From JALYRV01 sp036675475 (lineage in GTDB: Bacteria > Acidobacteriota > Vicinamibacteria > Vicinamibacterales > SCN-69-37), in NCBI GenBank assembly GCA_036675475.1, contig JAKFEY010000044.1, positions 1 to 64,000 of the forward strand: a DNA stretch of 64,000 nucleotides, read 5' to 3'. This document shows, one piece after another, positions 8,239 through 16,445 of this stretch. The stretch's first letter is position 1; every line of letters starts with the position of its first letter. Both the position numbers and the translations under genes were made by a program. A model generated the notes under the pieces. It was given only the letters and a program-made list of their open reading frames with translations, was not told the DNA's origin and did not search any database.

Positions 8239-9114
8239 ATGCTGTTCATGATTCTTTCGCTCGTGTTCGCGCAGGCGGCGCCGGCGCAGACGCTCACGCT
8301 CGCGGCCGCGAAGCAGGAGATTGCGAAGATCATCGCGGCCAGCGGGGCCGAAGTCGCCGTGGCGTATCAGCCGCTGCAGGACGGCGCCGCGGGGATGCTG
8401 ATCGACGCCGAGAAGACGTTTCACGCGGCCAGCACCATGAAGGTGCCCGTGATGATCGAGCTGTTCCGGCAGGCCGAAGCCGGCACGCTCTCGCTCGATG
8501 ACGCGATCCCCGTCACCAACACCTTCAAGAGCATCGTCGACGGATCGCCGTACGAGTTGTCGGCGACCGAAGACTCCGACGGCGAAGTCTACAAAGCCAT
8601 CGGAAAGACGATGACGCTGCGGCAGCTGATTACGGCGTCGATCATCGTGAGCAGCAACCTGGCGACGAACATCCTGATCGAGAAGCTGGGCCCCGAGAAT
8701 GTGCGGAAGACGGTTGCCGCGCTGGGCGGCGACGGGATGGTGGTGCTGCGCGGCGTCGAGGATCAGAAGGCGTTCGACAAGGGACTCAGCAACGCGACCA
8801 CCGCGAAGGCATTGATGGTGCTGCTCGAGAAGATTGCGCGCGGGCAGGCCGTCAGCCGGGCGGCCAGTCGCGGCATGTCGGACATCCTGCGCATGCAGCA
8901 GTTCAATGACGCGATTCCGGCAGGCCTGCCGGCCGGCATTCCCGTGGGCCACAAGACGGGCAGCATCACGCGCATCAATCACGACGCGGCCATCGTCTAC
9001 GCCGAGAAGCCCTACGTGCTGGTGGTGCTGACGCGCGGCATCGAAGACGGCAAGAAGAGCTCGGCGCTGATCGCCAGCATCAGCCGGGTGATCTATTCGA
9101 CGCGCCGGGACTGA
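8239..9114 (+). CDS. Class A beta-lactamase-like serine hydrolase
   Basis: A 291-residue exported protein with a short signal peptide (about residues 1-18). The active-site Ser and Lys are in AASTMKVPVMIEL near residue 68, the second motif is SSN (VSSNLATN) rather than SDN, and HKTGSI provides the KTG box. A Glu in RGVED may correspond to the omega-loop general base, but its spacing differs from classical class A enzymes. It may be a beta-lactamase or a related D,D-peptidase-type hydrolase. TAGGAT lies six bases before the ATG, suggesting a leaderless mRNA. Its stop codon TGA is the loop of a dispersed palindrome. Confidence 0.82.
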   Translation: MLFMILSLVFAQAAPAQTLTLAAAKQEIAKIIAASGAEVAVAYQPLQDGAAGMLIDAEKTFHAASTMKVPVMIELFRQAEAGTLSLDDAIPVTNTFKSIVDGSPYELSATEDSDGEVYKAIGKTMTLRQLITASIIVSSNLATNILIEKLGPENVRKTVAALGGDGMVVLRGVEDQKAFDKGLSNATTAKALMVLLEKIARGQAVSRAASRGMSDILRMQQFNDAIPAGLPAGIPVGHKTGSITRINHDAAIVYAEKPYVLVVLTRGIEDGKKSSALIASISRVIYSTRRD

Positions 9115-9129
9115 AGTCCCGGCCTACCG
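9104..9129. repeat. Dispersed GC palindrome with TGAA loop and CTACCG tail
   Basis: Arms GCCGGGAC (9104-9111) and GTCCCGGC (9116-9123) enclose TGAA and are followed by CTACCG. It forms the junction of two convergent genes: the TGA of the loop stops the beta-lactamase-like gene and the CTA stops the glycosidase on the other strand. Same architecture as the copy at 3168 but with different stem bases, so the structure rather than the sequence is conserved. Confidence 0.7.
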
Positions 9130-10254
9130 CGCGATCACGACGATAGCGTCGCTCACGGGCCTGGGCCCGGTCGGATCCGACGGACGATTCACCACCGCGC
9201 CCTTCACCACCATCGTCGACGACCCGCCGCCGTCGAGATTGAGCGCGTCGACGAGACCGAGGCGTCGCGACAGCGCCGTGAGTTCCGGAAGGCTCATGCC
9301 GACGCTGTGACCGGGCTGGCGGCCGTCGACGACCACGAGCCACGTGTCGCCGTCGCGATCGCGGCCGATGAGGGTGCGCGGATGGCGCGCGTCGACGAAT
9401 CCGGCTGCCGCGAGCACTTCTTCCTTCCAGTCGCGCACTTCCCTGCCACGCCACAACAACAGACCGGCGCCGCCGACGATGTCATCGGCGTTGCGCCAGG
9501 CGGTTGCCGGCGTGCCGAGCGCCGTGACGTAGGTGAAATTCAGATCGACGCGATCCTTCACCTTCAACTGCGCCAGTGCCGGCGGCACGGCTCCGGCCGC
9601 GGACAGCACAAATCCATCGGTGGGAATCGGCGACGAGCCGGCCTTGCTGATCGCGACGACCCGGAGCGGGCGTCCCTGCAGCGTCCACTCGATGCCCTCG
9701 CCTTTCGTGCGCGTGTCGGCGCCGTACCGCGGCGTGTACAGCATGACGCCGCGCGCGCCCCGCGCCGTGTCGACACCCGTGACCGGCACGGTAGCCCGTC
9801 TGATCTTCAGCTGCGCTTTCGCCGTGACGCGATCGAACAGCAGCGGCGGGCCTTCAGGCCGCGCGAAGCCTACGGCCCCGCGCGGACGCCCCGTGTCGCT
9901 CACGACATGGCCGTTGATCTTGAAGATGCCGGCCGGATCGCCGTTGGTGCCGAAGAAGCCCGCGTTGACGGCCGCCAGCGCGCCGCGCCGGGCCGCCATC
10001 GCGGGCACCGTCTCGCGCCCCTGCCGGCCGTCTTTGCCCAGCTCCATGTCGAGCCGCGCCGCGGACGGCTCAATCTCGAGCAGGCGCGCGCTGATCGGCG
10101 CATCGGCGCCCAGATGCGCCGCATCATCGAGCGTGTAGTAAGTGATGCCCGGCGCGAGCGTCTCGGTGGACGTGAAGCGCTGCGGGGGCTGCTGGCGCGC
10201 GCTCGCGGCTGCGGAGAGAGTGAGGGCAAGAGCAGCAACAAGGACTCGGCGCAT
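9124..10254 (-). CDS. Phosphodiester glycosidase family protein (NAGPA-like)
   Basis: A 376-residue exported protein with a signal peptide (about residues 1-19, ending SAAASA). The body carries AVNAGFFGTNGDPAG, RTLIGRD and LNLDGGGSSTMVV, the conserved blocks of the NAGPA/DUF2233 family, named after the enzyme that removes N-acetylglucosamine from phosphodiesters. In bacteria these are envelope or exopolysaccharide-related enzymes of mostly unknown substrate. TAACAT (10261-10266) lies six bases upstream of the ATG, predicting a leaderless transcript. It is separated by 16 bases from the ADOP permease upstream. Confidence 0.85.
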   Translation of the reverse strand: MRRVLVAALALTLSAAASARQQPPQRFTSTETLAPGITYYTLDDAAHLGADAPISARLLEIEPSAARLDMELGKDGRQGRETVPAMAARRGALAAVNAGFFGTNGDPAGIFKINGHVVSDTGRPRGAVGFARPEGPPLLFDRVTAKAQLKIRRATVPVTGVDTARGARGVMLYTPRYGADTRTKGEGIEWTLQGRPLRVVAISKAGSSPIPTDGFVLSAAGAVPPALAQLKVKDRVDLNFTYVTALGTPATAWRNADDIVGGAGLLLWRGREVRDWKEEVLAAAGFVDARHPRTLIGRDRDGDTWLVVVDGRQPGHSVGMSLPELTALSRRLGLVDALNLDGGGSSTMVVKGAVVNRPSDPTGPRPVSDAIVVIAR

Positions 10255-10270
10255 GTGCCGATGTTAGCGC

Positions 10271-12889
10271 TTACTCCTCCCGCAGCAGCAACAGAGGGTC
10301 GGTGCGGCGCGCATCCCGCACGGGCAGCCACGCCGCGGCAATCCCGGTTGCAGCGATGAGTCCGACCACGATGATCCAGCTCGAGATGTCCGTCGTACTC
10401 ACCCCCGCCAGCACCGACGACAGGTTGCGCGCCAGCGCGAACGCTCCCGCAATGCCGAGCACGATGCCGGCCGCGAGCATGGCGATGGTCTGCCGCATGA
10501 CGAGGCGCGACAGCTGCGATGGATGCGCGCCAATGGCGAGGCGGATGCCGAATTCGCGCCGGCGGCGCGCCACGCTGAGGCTCAGCACGCTGAACAGACC
10601 GGCGGCACACACGATGGTGCCGAAGGCGGCAAAGGCGCCTGCAACTTTCGCGGCCGACTCCGGACCTTCGATGTGCTCGCGATACAGCGCGTCGAGGTGT
10701 TCCGCCTCGTACACGACGTAGCCGGGATGCACCGCGCGGATCGCGGCCCGGATCGCGTCCATCCTCACCGTCGCATCCTCGTGCAATCGAAGCGCATAGC
10801 GCGAGATCACCGGCCCGCGAGCCAGCCGGAAGAATTCGGGCTGGTCGATGCGGGGGTCGAGCAACGGGGTCAGCATTTCGCGCGACACGCCCGCCACCTC
10901 CAGCGTCGCCTCGCGGCCGATGCGGAACGTGCGCCCGATCGGTTGGGGGTCGTCCGGCCAGAGCATTCGCGCCAGGCGCTCGCTGATCACGACGGCGGCA
11001 TCGGGATCGTCAGCCGTGAGAAAGCGTCCTGCGGCCAGCCGCATGCCGAAGAAGGAGAAGAACGCCGGCGTCGCCTCGAATTCGAAGATTTCCTGGCCCT
11101 CGACCGTGCGGCCATCGTCGCTTCGCAGCGCACTCATGTGGAGGTTCCCGCCCTGTGGCGGCGCGCCGCGCACGCGAAGCACGCGCGCGACGCCGGGAAC
11201 GCTGGAGAGGTTCGCCTCCACCTGATCGGCCAGCGCGAGGCGGCGGCTGGTGTCCGATTCCTGATAGCGAGGCAGCGACAGCCAGACGCTGACGATGTTT
11301 CGCGTGTCGATGCCGCGGTCGATCGTTGCCAGCTGGATGAACGATCGAACCAGCAGGGAGGCGCTGAGCAGCAGGGCGACGGCGACGGCGATTTCGCCCA
11401 CGACGAGCACGGACGAGAGGCGGCGTGCCGCGCGACTTTCCGTGGCCCCACGGCCGTCTTCTTTCAGGGCGCCGCCGGCCGACACACTGGTGCCGAACCA
11501 TGCCGGCAGGAGGCCGGACGCCAGCATCACGGACGCCGCGAGCACGGCGACGGCTCCGTAGGCGCGGGCATCGAGATCGATCCCGTTGGCGCCGCGCGTC
11601 AGCATGTATTCGGGCACGAGCCGCTCGAAGCTCGACACCGCAAGCCAGGCGAGCAGGAGGCCGGCCAGGGAGGCGCACGCCGCCAGAAGAAAGCTTTCGC
11701 AGAGCGCCTGACGCACCAGGCGCGCGCGAGACGCGCCAAGCGCGGCCCTGACGGCGCGCTCGCGGCGCCGCGACAACGCCTGGGCGAGCAGCAGGTTCGC
11801 CACGTTGATGCAGGCGACGACCAGCACGAGCACGACACCGGCGAACAGCACCTTGACGGCGTTGACGGTGTAGTCGTCGAACGATCGCGTGCCGAGGTTG
11901 GCCGCGAATGCCAGCGAGGCGGGAGGCGCAAGCGATGAGGGGACGCTTGCGCGCGTCGCCTCTTCAGCCAGGCGGCGAGCCTCCTCGCGCGGCAGGCCGC
12001 TCCTGATCAGGCCGATCGCCCACATCGCTTTCTTCTCCGCGGCGCCACGCGCGATGTCCAGGGGCCGCCAGAATCCCTTCCGGCCGAGCGGGAAGCGGAA
12101 ATCGCCCGGCATGATGCCGACGATCTCCGTCTGCGTTCCCTCGATCGACACGAAGCGGCCGACAAGCGAGGGTTCGCCGCCGAAATGCGACCGCCACAGC
12201 GTTTCGGAGATCAGGGCCGGCGGGACGAGCGCCTCTGCGTCTGCCTGCGTGAAGCCGCGGCCGTGAATGGGCGCGACGCCGAGCACGTCGAGCATGCCCG
12301 GCGTGATCCACGACTGCGACACGCTCCTGGGCTCGCGTCCGTCATCGAGCGTCGTGCCGCTCGTGGAGGCGTGCACTTCGACGCGCTCGAACGCGCCCGA
12401 CTGTTGCCAGGCGCGGATGAGTTCCGGCGACGCATTCAGCGACGGCCAGGCGCCCGGCTGCCGCGCAATGCCGATCGGCACGAGCCGCTCGGCGTTCGGA
12501 TAGGGCACCGGCGTGAACAGGACGGCGTCGGCGACCGTGAACACGGCCGTGCACGCGCCAATCGCGAGCGCGAGCAGCGAGATGGCGAGCGCGGTGGTGC
12601 CGGGACGCGCGGCGAGCGCACGCACGGCCTGACGCAGATCCGAGAGGATGGCGTTCATCCACCCGCCGCCGTTGGATGAAGGTGACTGCGGCCGGTGACC
12701 CGACGGCAGGCGCGGAAACCCGGCGCGCGCCTTGATCGCCGACGTCGCGAGATCCACGAACTCCGGGATGACGGATCGGGATTCGGAGACGGCGCGCAGG
12801 GTCTCCCGCATCTCGGCCCCGTGCGCGTCACGCATGTCTTTCGGGAACAGCCGCAACAGCACGCGGCAGCCATAGTCGACCAGCCTCAT
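10271..12889 (-). CDS. ADOP-type ABC transporter permease (MacB/FtsX duplicated)
   Basis: An 872-residue membrane protein of the acidobacterial duplicated orphan permease type. The N-terminal ~90 residues (RLFPKDMRDAHGAEM) are the extra cytoplasmic domain typical of these proteins. Then follow a membrane helix, a MacB-like periplasmic domain, a three-helix FtsX unit (about 350-500), a second periplasmic domain and a second FtsX unit at the C-terminus ending RRTDPLLLLREE. No ATPase is encoded next to it. The ATG overlaps the padR stop as ATGA, so the PadR protein is its likely regulator. The role of such permeases, perhaps efflux or lipoprotein handling, is unproven. Confidence 0.92.
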   Translation of the reverse strand: MRLVDYGCRVLLRLFPKDMRDAHGAEMRETLRAVSESRSVIPEFVDLATSAIKARAGFPRLPSGHRPQSPSSNGGGWMNAILSDLRQAVRALAARPGTTALAISLLALAIGACTAVFTVADAVLFTPVPYPNAERLVPIGIARQPGAWPSLNASPELIRAWQQSGAFERVEVHASTSGTTLDDGREPRSVSQSWITPGMLDVLGVAPIHGRGFTQADAEALVPPALISETLWRSHFGGEPSLVGRFVSIEGTQTEIVGIMPGDFRFPLGRKGFWRPLDIARGAAEKKAMWAIGLIRSGLPREEARRLAEEATRASVPSSLAPPASLAFAANLGTRSFDDYTVNAVKVLFAGVVLVLVVACINVANLLLAQALSRRRERAVRAALGASRARLVRQALCESFLLAACASLAGLLLAWLAVSSFERLVPEYMLTRGANGIDLDARAYGAVAVLAASVMLASGLLPAWFGTSVSAGGALKEDGRGATESRAARRLSSVLVVGEIAVAVALLLSASLLVRSFIQLATIDRGIDTRNIVSVWLSLPRYQESDTSRRLALADQVEANLSSVPGVARVLRVRGAPPQGGNLHMSALRSDDGRTVEGQEIFEFEATPAFFSFFGMRLAAGRFLTADDPDAAVVISERLARMLWPDDPQPIGRTFRIGREATLEVAGVSREMLTPLLDPRIDQPEFFRLARGPVISRYALRLHEDATVRMDAIRAAIRAVHPGYVVYEAEHLDALYREHIEGPESAAKVAGAFAAFGTIVCAAGLFSVLSLSVARRRREFGIRLAIGAHPSQLSRLVMRQTIAMLAAGIVLGIAGAFALARNLSSVLAGVSTTDISSWIIVVGLIAATGIAAAWLPVRDARRTDPLLLLREE

Positions 12890-13251
12890 GCCTTCTTCGC
12901 CCGCAAGACGCGCTTGTCGCGCGCGAGCGCGACCAGGCTCTCGAGACGCCGCGCCTCGGCCTCGGTGACCGCCTTGCCGAACGGGGTCACCCGGTAATAA
13001 CGCCGCCGCTCATCGTCCTGGGCTGGGGCCGGGCGCTTGTCGCTCTCTTCGACCAGATCGAGATCGAGGAGCCGCTTCATCACGGTGTAGAGCGTCCCCG
13101 TGCGCAGGACGATCAGGCCGTCGGTGCGGCGGTCGACCTCGCGGATGATGCCGTAGCCGTGGCGGTCGGCGTCGGCCAGCGCGAGCAGCACTTGAAAGAC
13201 GATGGGCGTCAGCGGCAGCATCGAGCGGGGATCGGCGGCAGGCTGGCGCAT
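12886..13251 (-). CDS. PadR family transcriptional regulator
   Basis: A 121-residue winged-helix protein. MLPLTPIVFQVLLALADADRHGYGI and RTGTLYTVMKRLLDL are the classical PadR blocks. I took the ATG at 13251; a longer frame runs into the operator and is unlikely. It overlaps the ADOP gene by ATGA and is divergent from the LD-carboxypeptidase gene, with a perfect palindrome just upstream (13261-13281). It most likely represses its own operon and may respond to a compound handled by the permease. Confidence 0.93.
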   Translation of the reverse strand: MRQPAADPRSMLPLTPIVFQVLLALADADRHGYGIIREVDRRTDGLIVLRTGTLYTVMKRLLDLDLVEESDKRPAPAQDDERRRYYRVTPFGKAVTEAEARRLESLVALARDKRVLRAKKA

Positions 13252-13260
13252 TTGTCTCGA

Positions 13261-13281
13261 ATGCATTTGTAATAAATGCAT
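13261..13281. promoter_or_regulatory. Probable PadR operator
   Basis: Perfect inverted repeat ATGCATTT (13261-13268) / AAATGCAT (13274-13281) with a 5-base AT-rich centre, ten bases before the padR start codon and about 60 before the divergent gene. It is an AT-rich island in GC-rich DNA and resembles the ATGnnnnnnnnACAT-like dyads bound by PadR proteins. GCATTTGT is repeated once more nearer the gene (13249 on). Confidence 0.6.
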
Positions 13282-13343
13282 ATGACGCAAAGCGCTGTCA
13301 AGTGACTGGAGGAGATGTCGAGTCGGCTGCATATACTTGCCGC

Positions 13344-14402
13344 ATGCAACGCCGAGACTTTCTGAACGCCACGGTCGCCGCGCCCCTGGCCGCGGCCGCT
13401 CTCACGTCTTTAAAAGCCGATGCCGCCGCCGCGCAGGTGGGCCCGCTTCCGAACGTGCCGGCCCGGCTGAAGGCGGGCGACACCGTCGGCCTGGTGGCGC
13501 CGGCCAACGCCACGTTCAACTCGGTGGAGCTCGACATCGCGCGCGAGTCGCTCGAAGCGCTCGGCCTCAACGTGCGCGTCGGTCCGCACCTGCGCGATCG
13601 GCACGGCTATCTCGCGGGTGAAGACCGCGACCGCGCGGCCGACATCAATGCGTTCTTCAAGGACACCTCTGTCTCGGCGGTGCTGCCCATTCGCGGCGGC
13701 TGGGGCAGCGCGCGGCTGCTGCCGTATCTCGACTACGAGATGATTCGCCGCAATCCCAAAGTGGTCGTCGGCTACAGCGACGTCACCGCGCTGCTCACGG
13801 CGCTGCACACGCGCGGCAACCTGATCACGTTTCACGGCCCGAACGGGATGGGCCGGTGGGATGCGTACTCGCTCGACTACTTCAAGCGCGTGCTCTTTGG
13901 CGGCGAGGCGGTGACATTCGCGAACACGCCGCGCATGACCGACAACAACGTGCTGACGCCCACGCAGAACCGCATCCGCACGGTGACGCCGGGCACCGCG
14001 CGAGGACGGCTGCTCGGCGGCAACCTCAGCGTGCTCGCGGGCATCGCCGGTTCCCCGTACATGCCCGACTGGAACGGCGCCATCCTGTTTCTCGAGGACG
14101 TCGGCGAAGACATCTACCGCATGGACCGCATGCTGACCACACTGAAGCTTGCCGGCATCTTCGACAAGATTCGCGGCTTCGTCTTCGGCACGTGCAGCGA
14201 GTGCGGGCCCGGCGACGGCGGCTTCGGCGCGCTCACGTTCGAGGAGCTCTGGGCCGACCACATCGCACCGTTGAAGGTCCCGGCCTGGTCGGGCGCCATG
14301 ATCGGCCACGGCATGCCGCAGTGGACGCTGCCGGTCGGCGCGATGGTCGAGATCGACGCCACCGCCGGCTCGATTCGCATGATGGCGCCCGCGGTCAGAT
14401 GA
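13344..14402 (+). CDS. LD-carboxypeptidase (peptidase S66 family)
   Basis: A 352-residue enzyme that should cleave the L,D bond of murein tetrapeptides during peptidoglycan recycling, or a related amide. The start MQRRDFLNATVAAPLA is a Tat-type signal peptide, so it is probably exported folded. The nucleophile is in GYSDVTALL, the Glu in LFLEDVGEDIYRMDRML and the His in MIGHGMPQWTLPVGA, giving the Ser-Glu-His triad of S66. TATACT (13332-13337) lies exactly six bases before the ATG, so the mRNA is probably leaderless. It is divergent from padR. Confidence 0.9.
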   Translation: MQRRDFLNATVAAPLAAAALTSLKADAAAAQVGPLPNVPARLKAGDTVGLVAPANATFNSVELDIARESLEALGLNVRVGPHLRDRHGYLAGEDRDRAADINAFFKDTSVSAVLPIRGGWGSARLLPYLDYEMIRRNPKVVVGYSDVTALLTALHTRGNLITFHGPNGMGRWDAYSLDYFKRVLFGGEAVTFANTPRMTDNNVLTPTQNRIRTVTPGTARGRLLGGNLSVLAGIAGSPYMPDWNGAILFLEDVGEDIYRMDRMLTTLKLAGIFDKIRGFVFGTCSECGPGDGGFGALTFEELWADHIAPLKVPAWSGAMIGHGMPQWTLPVGAMVEIDATAGSIRMMAPAVR

Positions 14403-14483
14403 TTCGCGAGATCGAGGCGGATGACGATGTGCGGCGCGCGCGCACGCGTTCTACTTCCGCAAGCGCATGCACATCTCGAGCTT

Positions 14484-16442
14484 TCACTTCAGGATGGAAA
14501 TCCGCTGAATCACATCCGCCTCGAGGATCCGATCAACCACGTCCATCCCTGAGACGACGCGCGCAAAGACCGTGTAGTCGTGGTTGAGGCGCGGCAGGTC
14601 GACGAGATCGATGAAGATCTGCGCGTCGCCGGTGTCGCGGCCGCGCGTGGAGATGCCCACGGCGCCGCGCTCGTGCCGCGCGAAGCCGACCTCGTCGCGC
14701 TGGAATCGCGGGGCGCCCGCGTATTCGTTGGCCCACGGGCTGCCGCCCTGCACCACGAAGTTCGGCACTACGCGGTGGAACGTCAGGCCGTCGTAATAAC
14801 CGGCGTTGGCAAGACGCGCGAACCGCGCAACGGTCGCCGGCGCCTCGCCAGGCAGAAGCTCCAGGTCGATGCTTCCGCCGCGTACCATGGTGATGCGCGC
14901 GCGCGTGGGAAGGCGCAGCAGCTCCTGCATCGAGGGTGACATCAGCTCGCGCGGTTTCGGCGCGGGCGGCGGCGCGTCAGCCGGGGCGGCGAGCTTCAGG
15001 GCCTCGACCAGCGCCACGCGCGCGTCGACGGTCGTGTCGGCGCCGGCCGCGTCCAGCGCGTCGATAGCGGCAAGCAGCACATCCTTGAACGCAGGCGCGT
15101 CACCGGTGACGGCCACGGCGCCGGCAGCGGTGCGCAGCAGCTGCGGGTCGCGCCGCTCGGCAAGCGCCGACATCACCGCGGTTTTCAGCAGTGGACGAAC
15201 GGCATCGGCCGTGGCCGGCGTCTGCGCGCGCGCCACCAGACCTGTGATGGCGGCTTCCCGCACGTTCGGATGCCGGTCGGCGGCAAACGTGGCGAGCAGT
15301 TGATCGTCGCCGAGGCGTGCTGCGGCTTGCGCTGCGTACATGCGAACAGGCCATGCGGCATCCGTCACATGCTTCGGCATGAGCTCGCGGGCGCGCGCGG
15401 CATCGACGGAAGCGAGCGACACCAGCGCGTGTGACGCGCGATGCCAGTTGAGGCCTCCGGGCGTCGCGGCAAGATTCGTCAGGGCCGCGGCGACGGACGC
15501 ATCCGCGCACCGCGCGAGCGCATCGATCGCGGCCAGCGCGACGTGCGCGTCGCCATCCGTCATCGCGCCGAGCAGCGCAGGGCACGCCTCCGCCCCTCGA
15601 CGTGCAACCGCCCGCACAGCTTCGTAGCGGACGTGCGGATCGGCATCGCTGAGCGCCGACGTCACCATCGGCGCTCCGTCCGGCGCGCCCGCAACCGCCA
15701 GAATCGCCAGGCGGCGCATCTGGAAGTCGTCGCTCTTGAAAAGGGTGGTCGCGAAGGCGGCGTCGAGCGCGCGGCTCGTGAGCAGCGCCTGCGCCGCCGT
15801 GCGGCGATCGACCGGCGACAACGCCTGCGCGGTGGCGGCCGCGCGCAGCCAGCTGACGGCCCGCGGCGAGAGCACACCCGGTTTGCCCGCGCGCCGCGCG
15901 AGAATTTCCAGCGCGCTTGCCAGGGCGCCGGCGCGCGGTCCGGACGCGGCATGCGCCAGGCCCGCGGCTTCGACCTCGGCGATCGACGCGGCGTCTGCCA
16001 GCCGCGCGGCGCTCTCGAGCATCGCCGCCGCGGCCGCGTCGTGTGCTTCCTGCCGCAGCTGCGCGAGCAGAGTCGCGCGGCGCGGCGCCTTCGCCGCGGC
16101 GTCGAGCGCGTTCACCGACTGCGCCAGCGCAAAGGCGGCCGTGCCGCGCACCAGCGGATCCCGATCGCGCAGCGCGCGCTCGATCAGATCGGCGGGAACG
16201 GCGCCCGCGGGATGCCGCTGCTCGAGCCGCCCGAGGGCCCGCACCGCGCGCGCGCGCATGCCGGGCTCGCTGTGCGACTCGGCGATCGCCGCCAGCCGCT
16301 CGTAGTCGCCGGGCTGCGAGGCGCGACGGTCCTCGGCGAGGATGAGCGCTTCAATCGCCGTCTGCGCGGCCTGCGGGGCCTGCGCACGCACCGTGGCGGA
16401 CGCGACGAGCGCGACCGCCAGGACTGCCGCCGTCATCTTCAT
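14484..16442 (-). CDS. HEAT-repeat protein fused to cyclophilin-type PPIase
   Basis: A 652-residue exported protein: signal peptide (about 1-20), then some 450 residues of HEAT-like helical repeats (units such as DPHVRYEAVRAVARRG and HPNVREAAITGLVAR), and a C-terminal cyclophilin domain (about 500-652) with FHRVVPNFVVQGG, FQRDEV and QIFIDL. The cyclophilin part should isomerise prolyl bonds in the periplasm while the repeats bind a client or partner. It is the last gene of a five-gene operon with two peptidases, three bases after the M28 gene, which suggests a role in handling unfolded or peptide substrates. Confidence 0.9.
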   Translation of the reverse strand: MKMTAAVLAVALVASATVRAQAPQAAQTAIEALILAEDRRASQPGDYERLAAIAESHSEPGMRARAVRALGRLEQRHPAGAVPADLIERALRDRDPLVRGTAAFALAQSVNALDAAAKAPRRATLLAQLRQEAHDAAAAAMLESAARLADAASIAEVEAAGLAHAASGPRAGALASALEILARRAGKPGVLSPRAVSWLRAAATAQALSPVDRRTAAQALLTSRALDAAFATTLFKSDDFQMRRLAILAVAGAPDGAPMVTSALSDADPHVRYEAVRAVARRGAEACPALLGAMTDGDAHVALAAIDALARCADASVAAALTNLAATPGGLNWHRASHALVSLASVDAARARELMPKHVTDAAWPVRMYAAQAAARLGDDQLLATFAADRHPNVREAAITGLVARAQTPATADAVRPLLKTAVMSALAERRDPQLLRTAAGAVAVTGDAPAFKDVLLAAIDALDAAGADTTVDARVALVEALKLAAPADAPPPAPKPRELMSPSMQELLRLPTRARITMVRGGSIDLELLPGEAPATVARFARLANAGYYDGLTFHRVVPNFVVQGGSPWANEYAGAPRFQRDEVGFARHERGAVGISTRGRDTGDAQIFIDLVDLPRLNHDYTVFARVVSGMDVVDRILEADVIQRISILK

Positions 16443-16445
16443 GGG

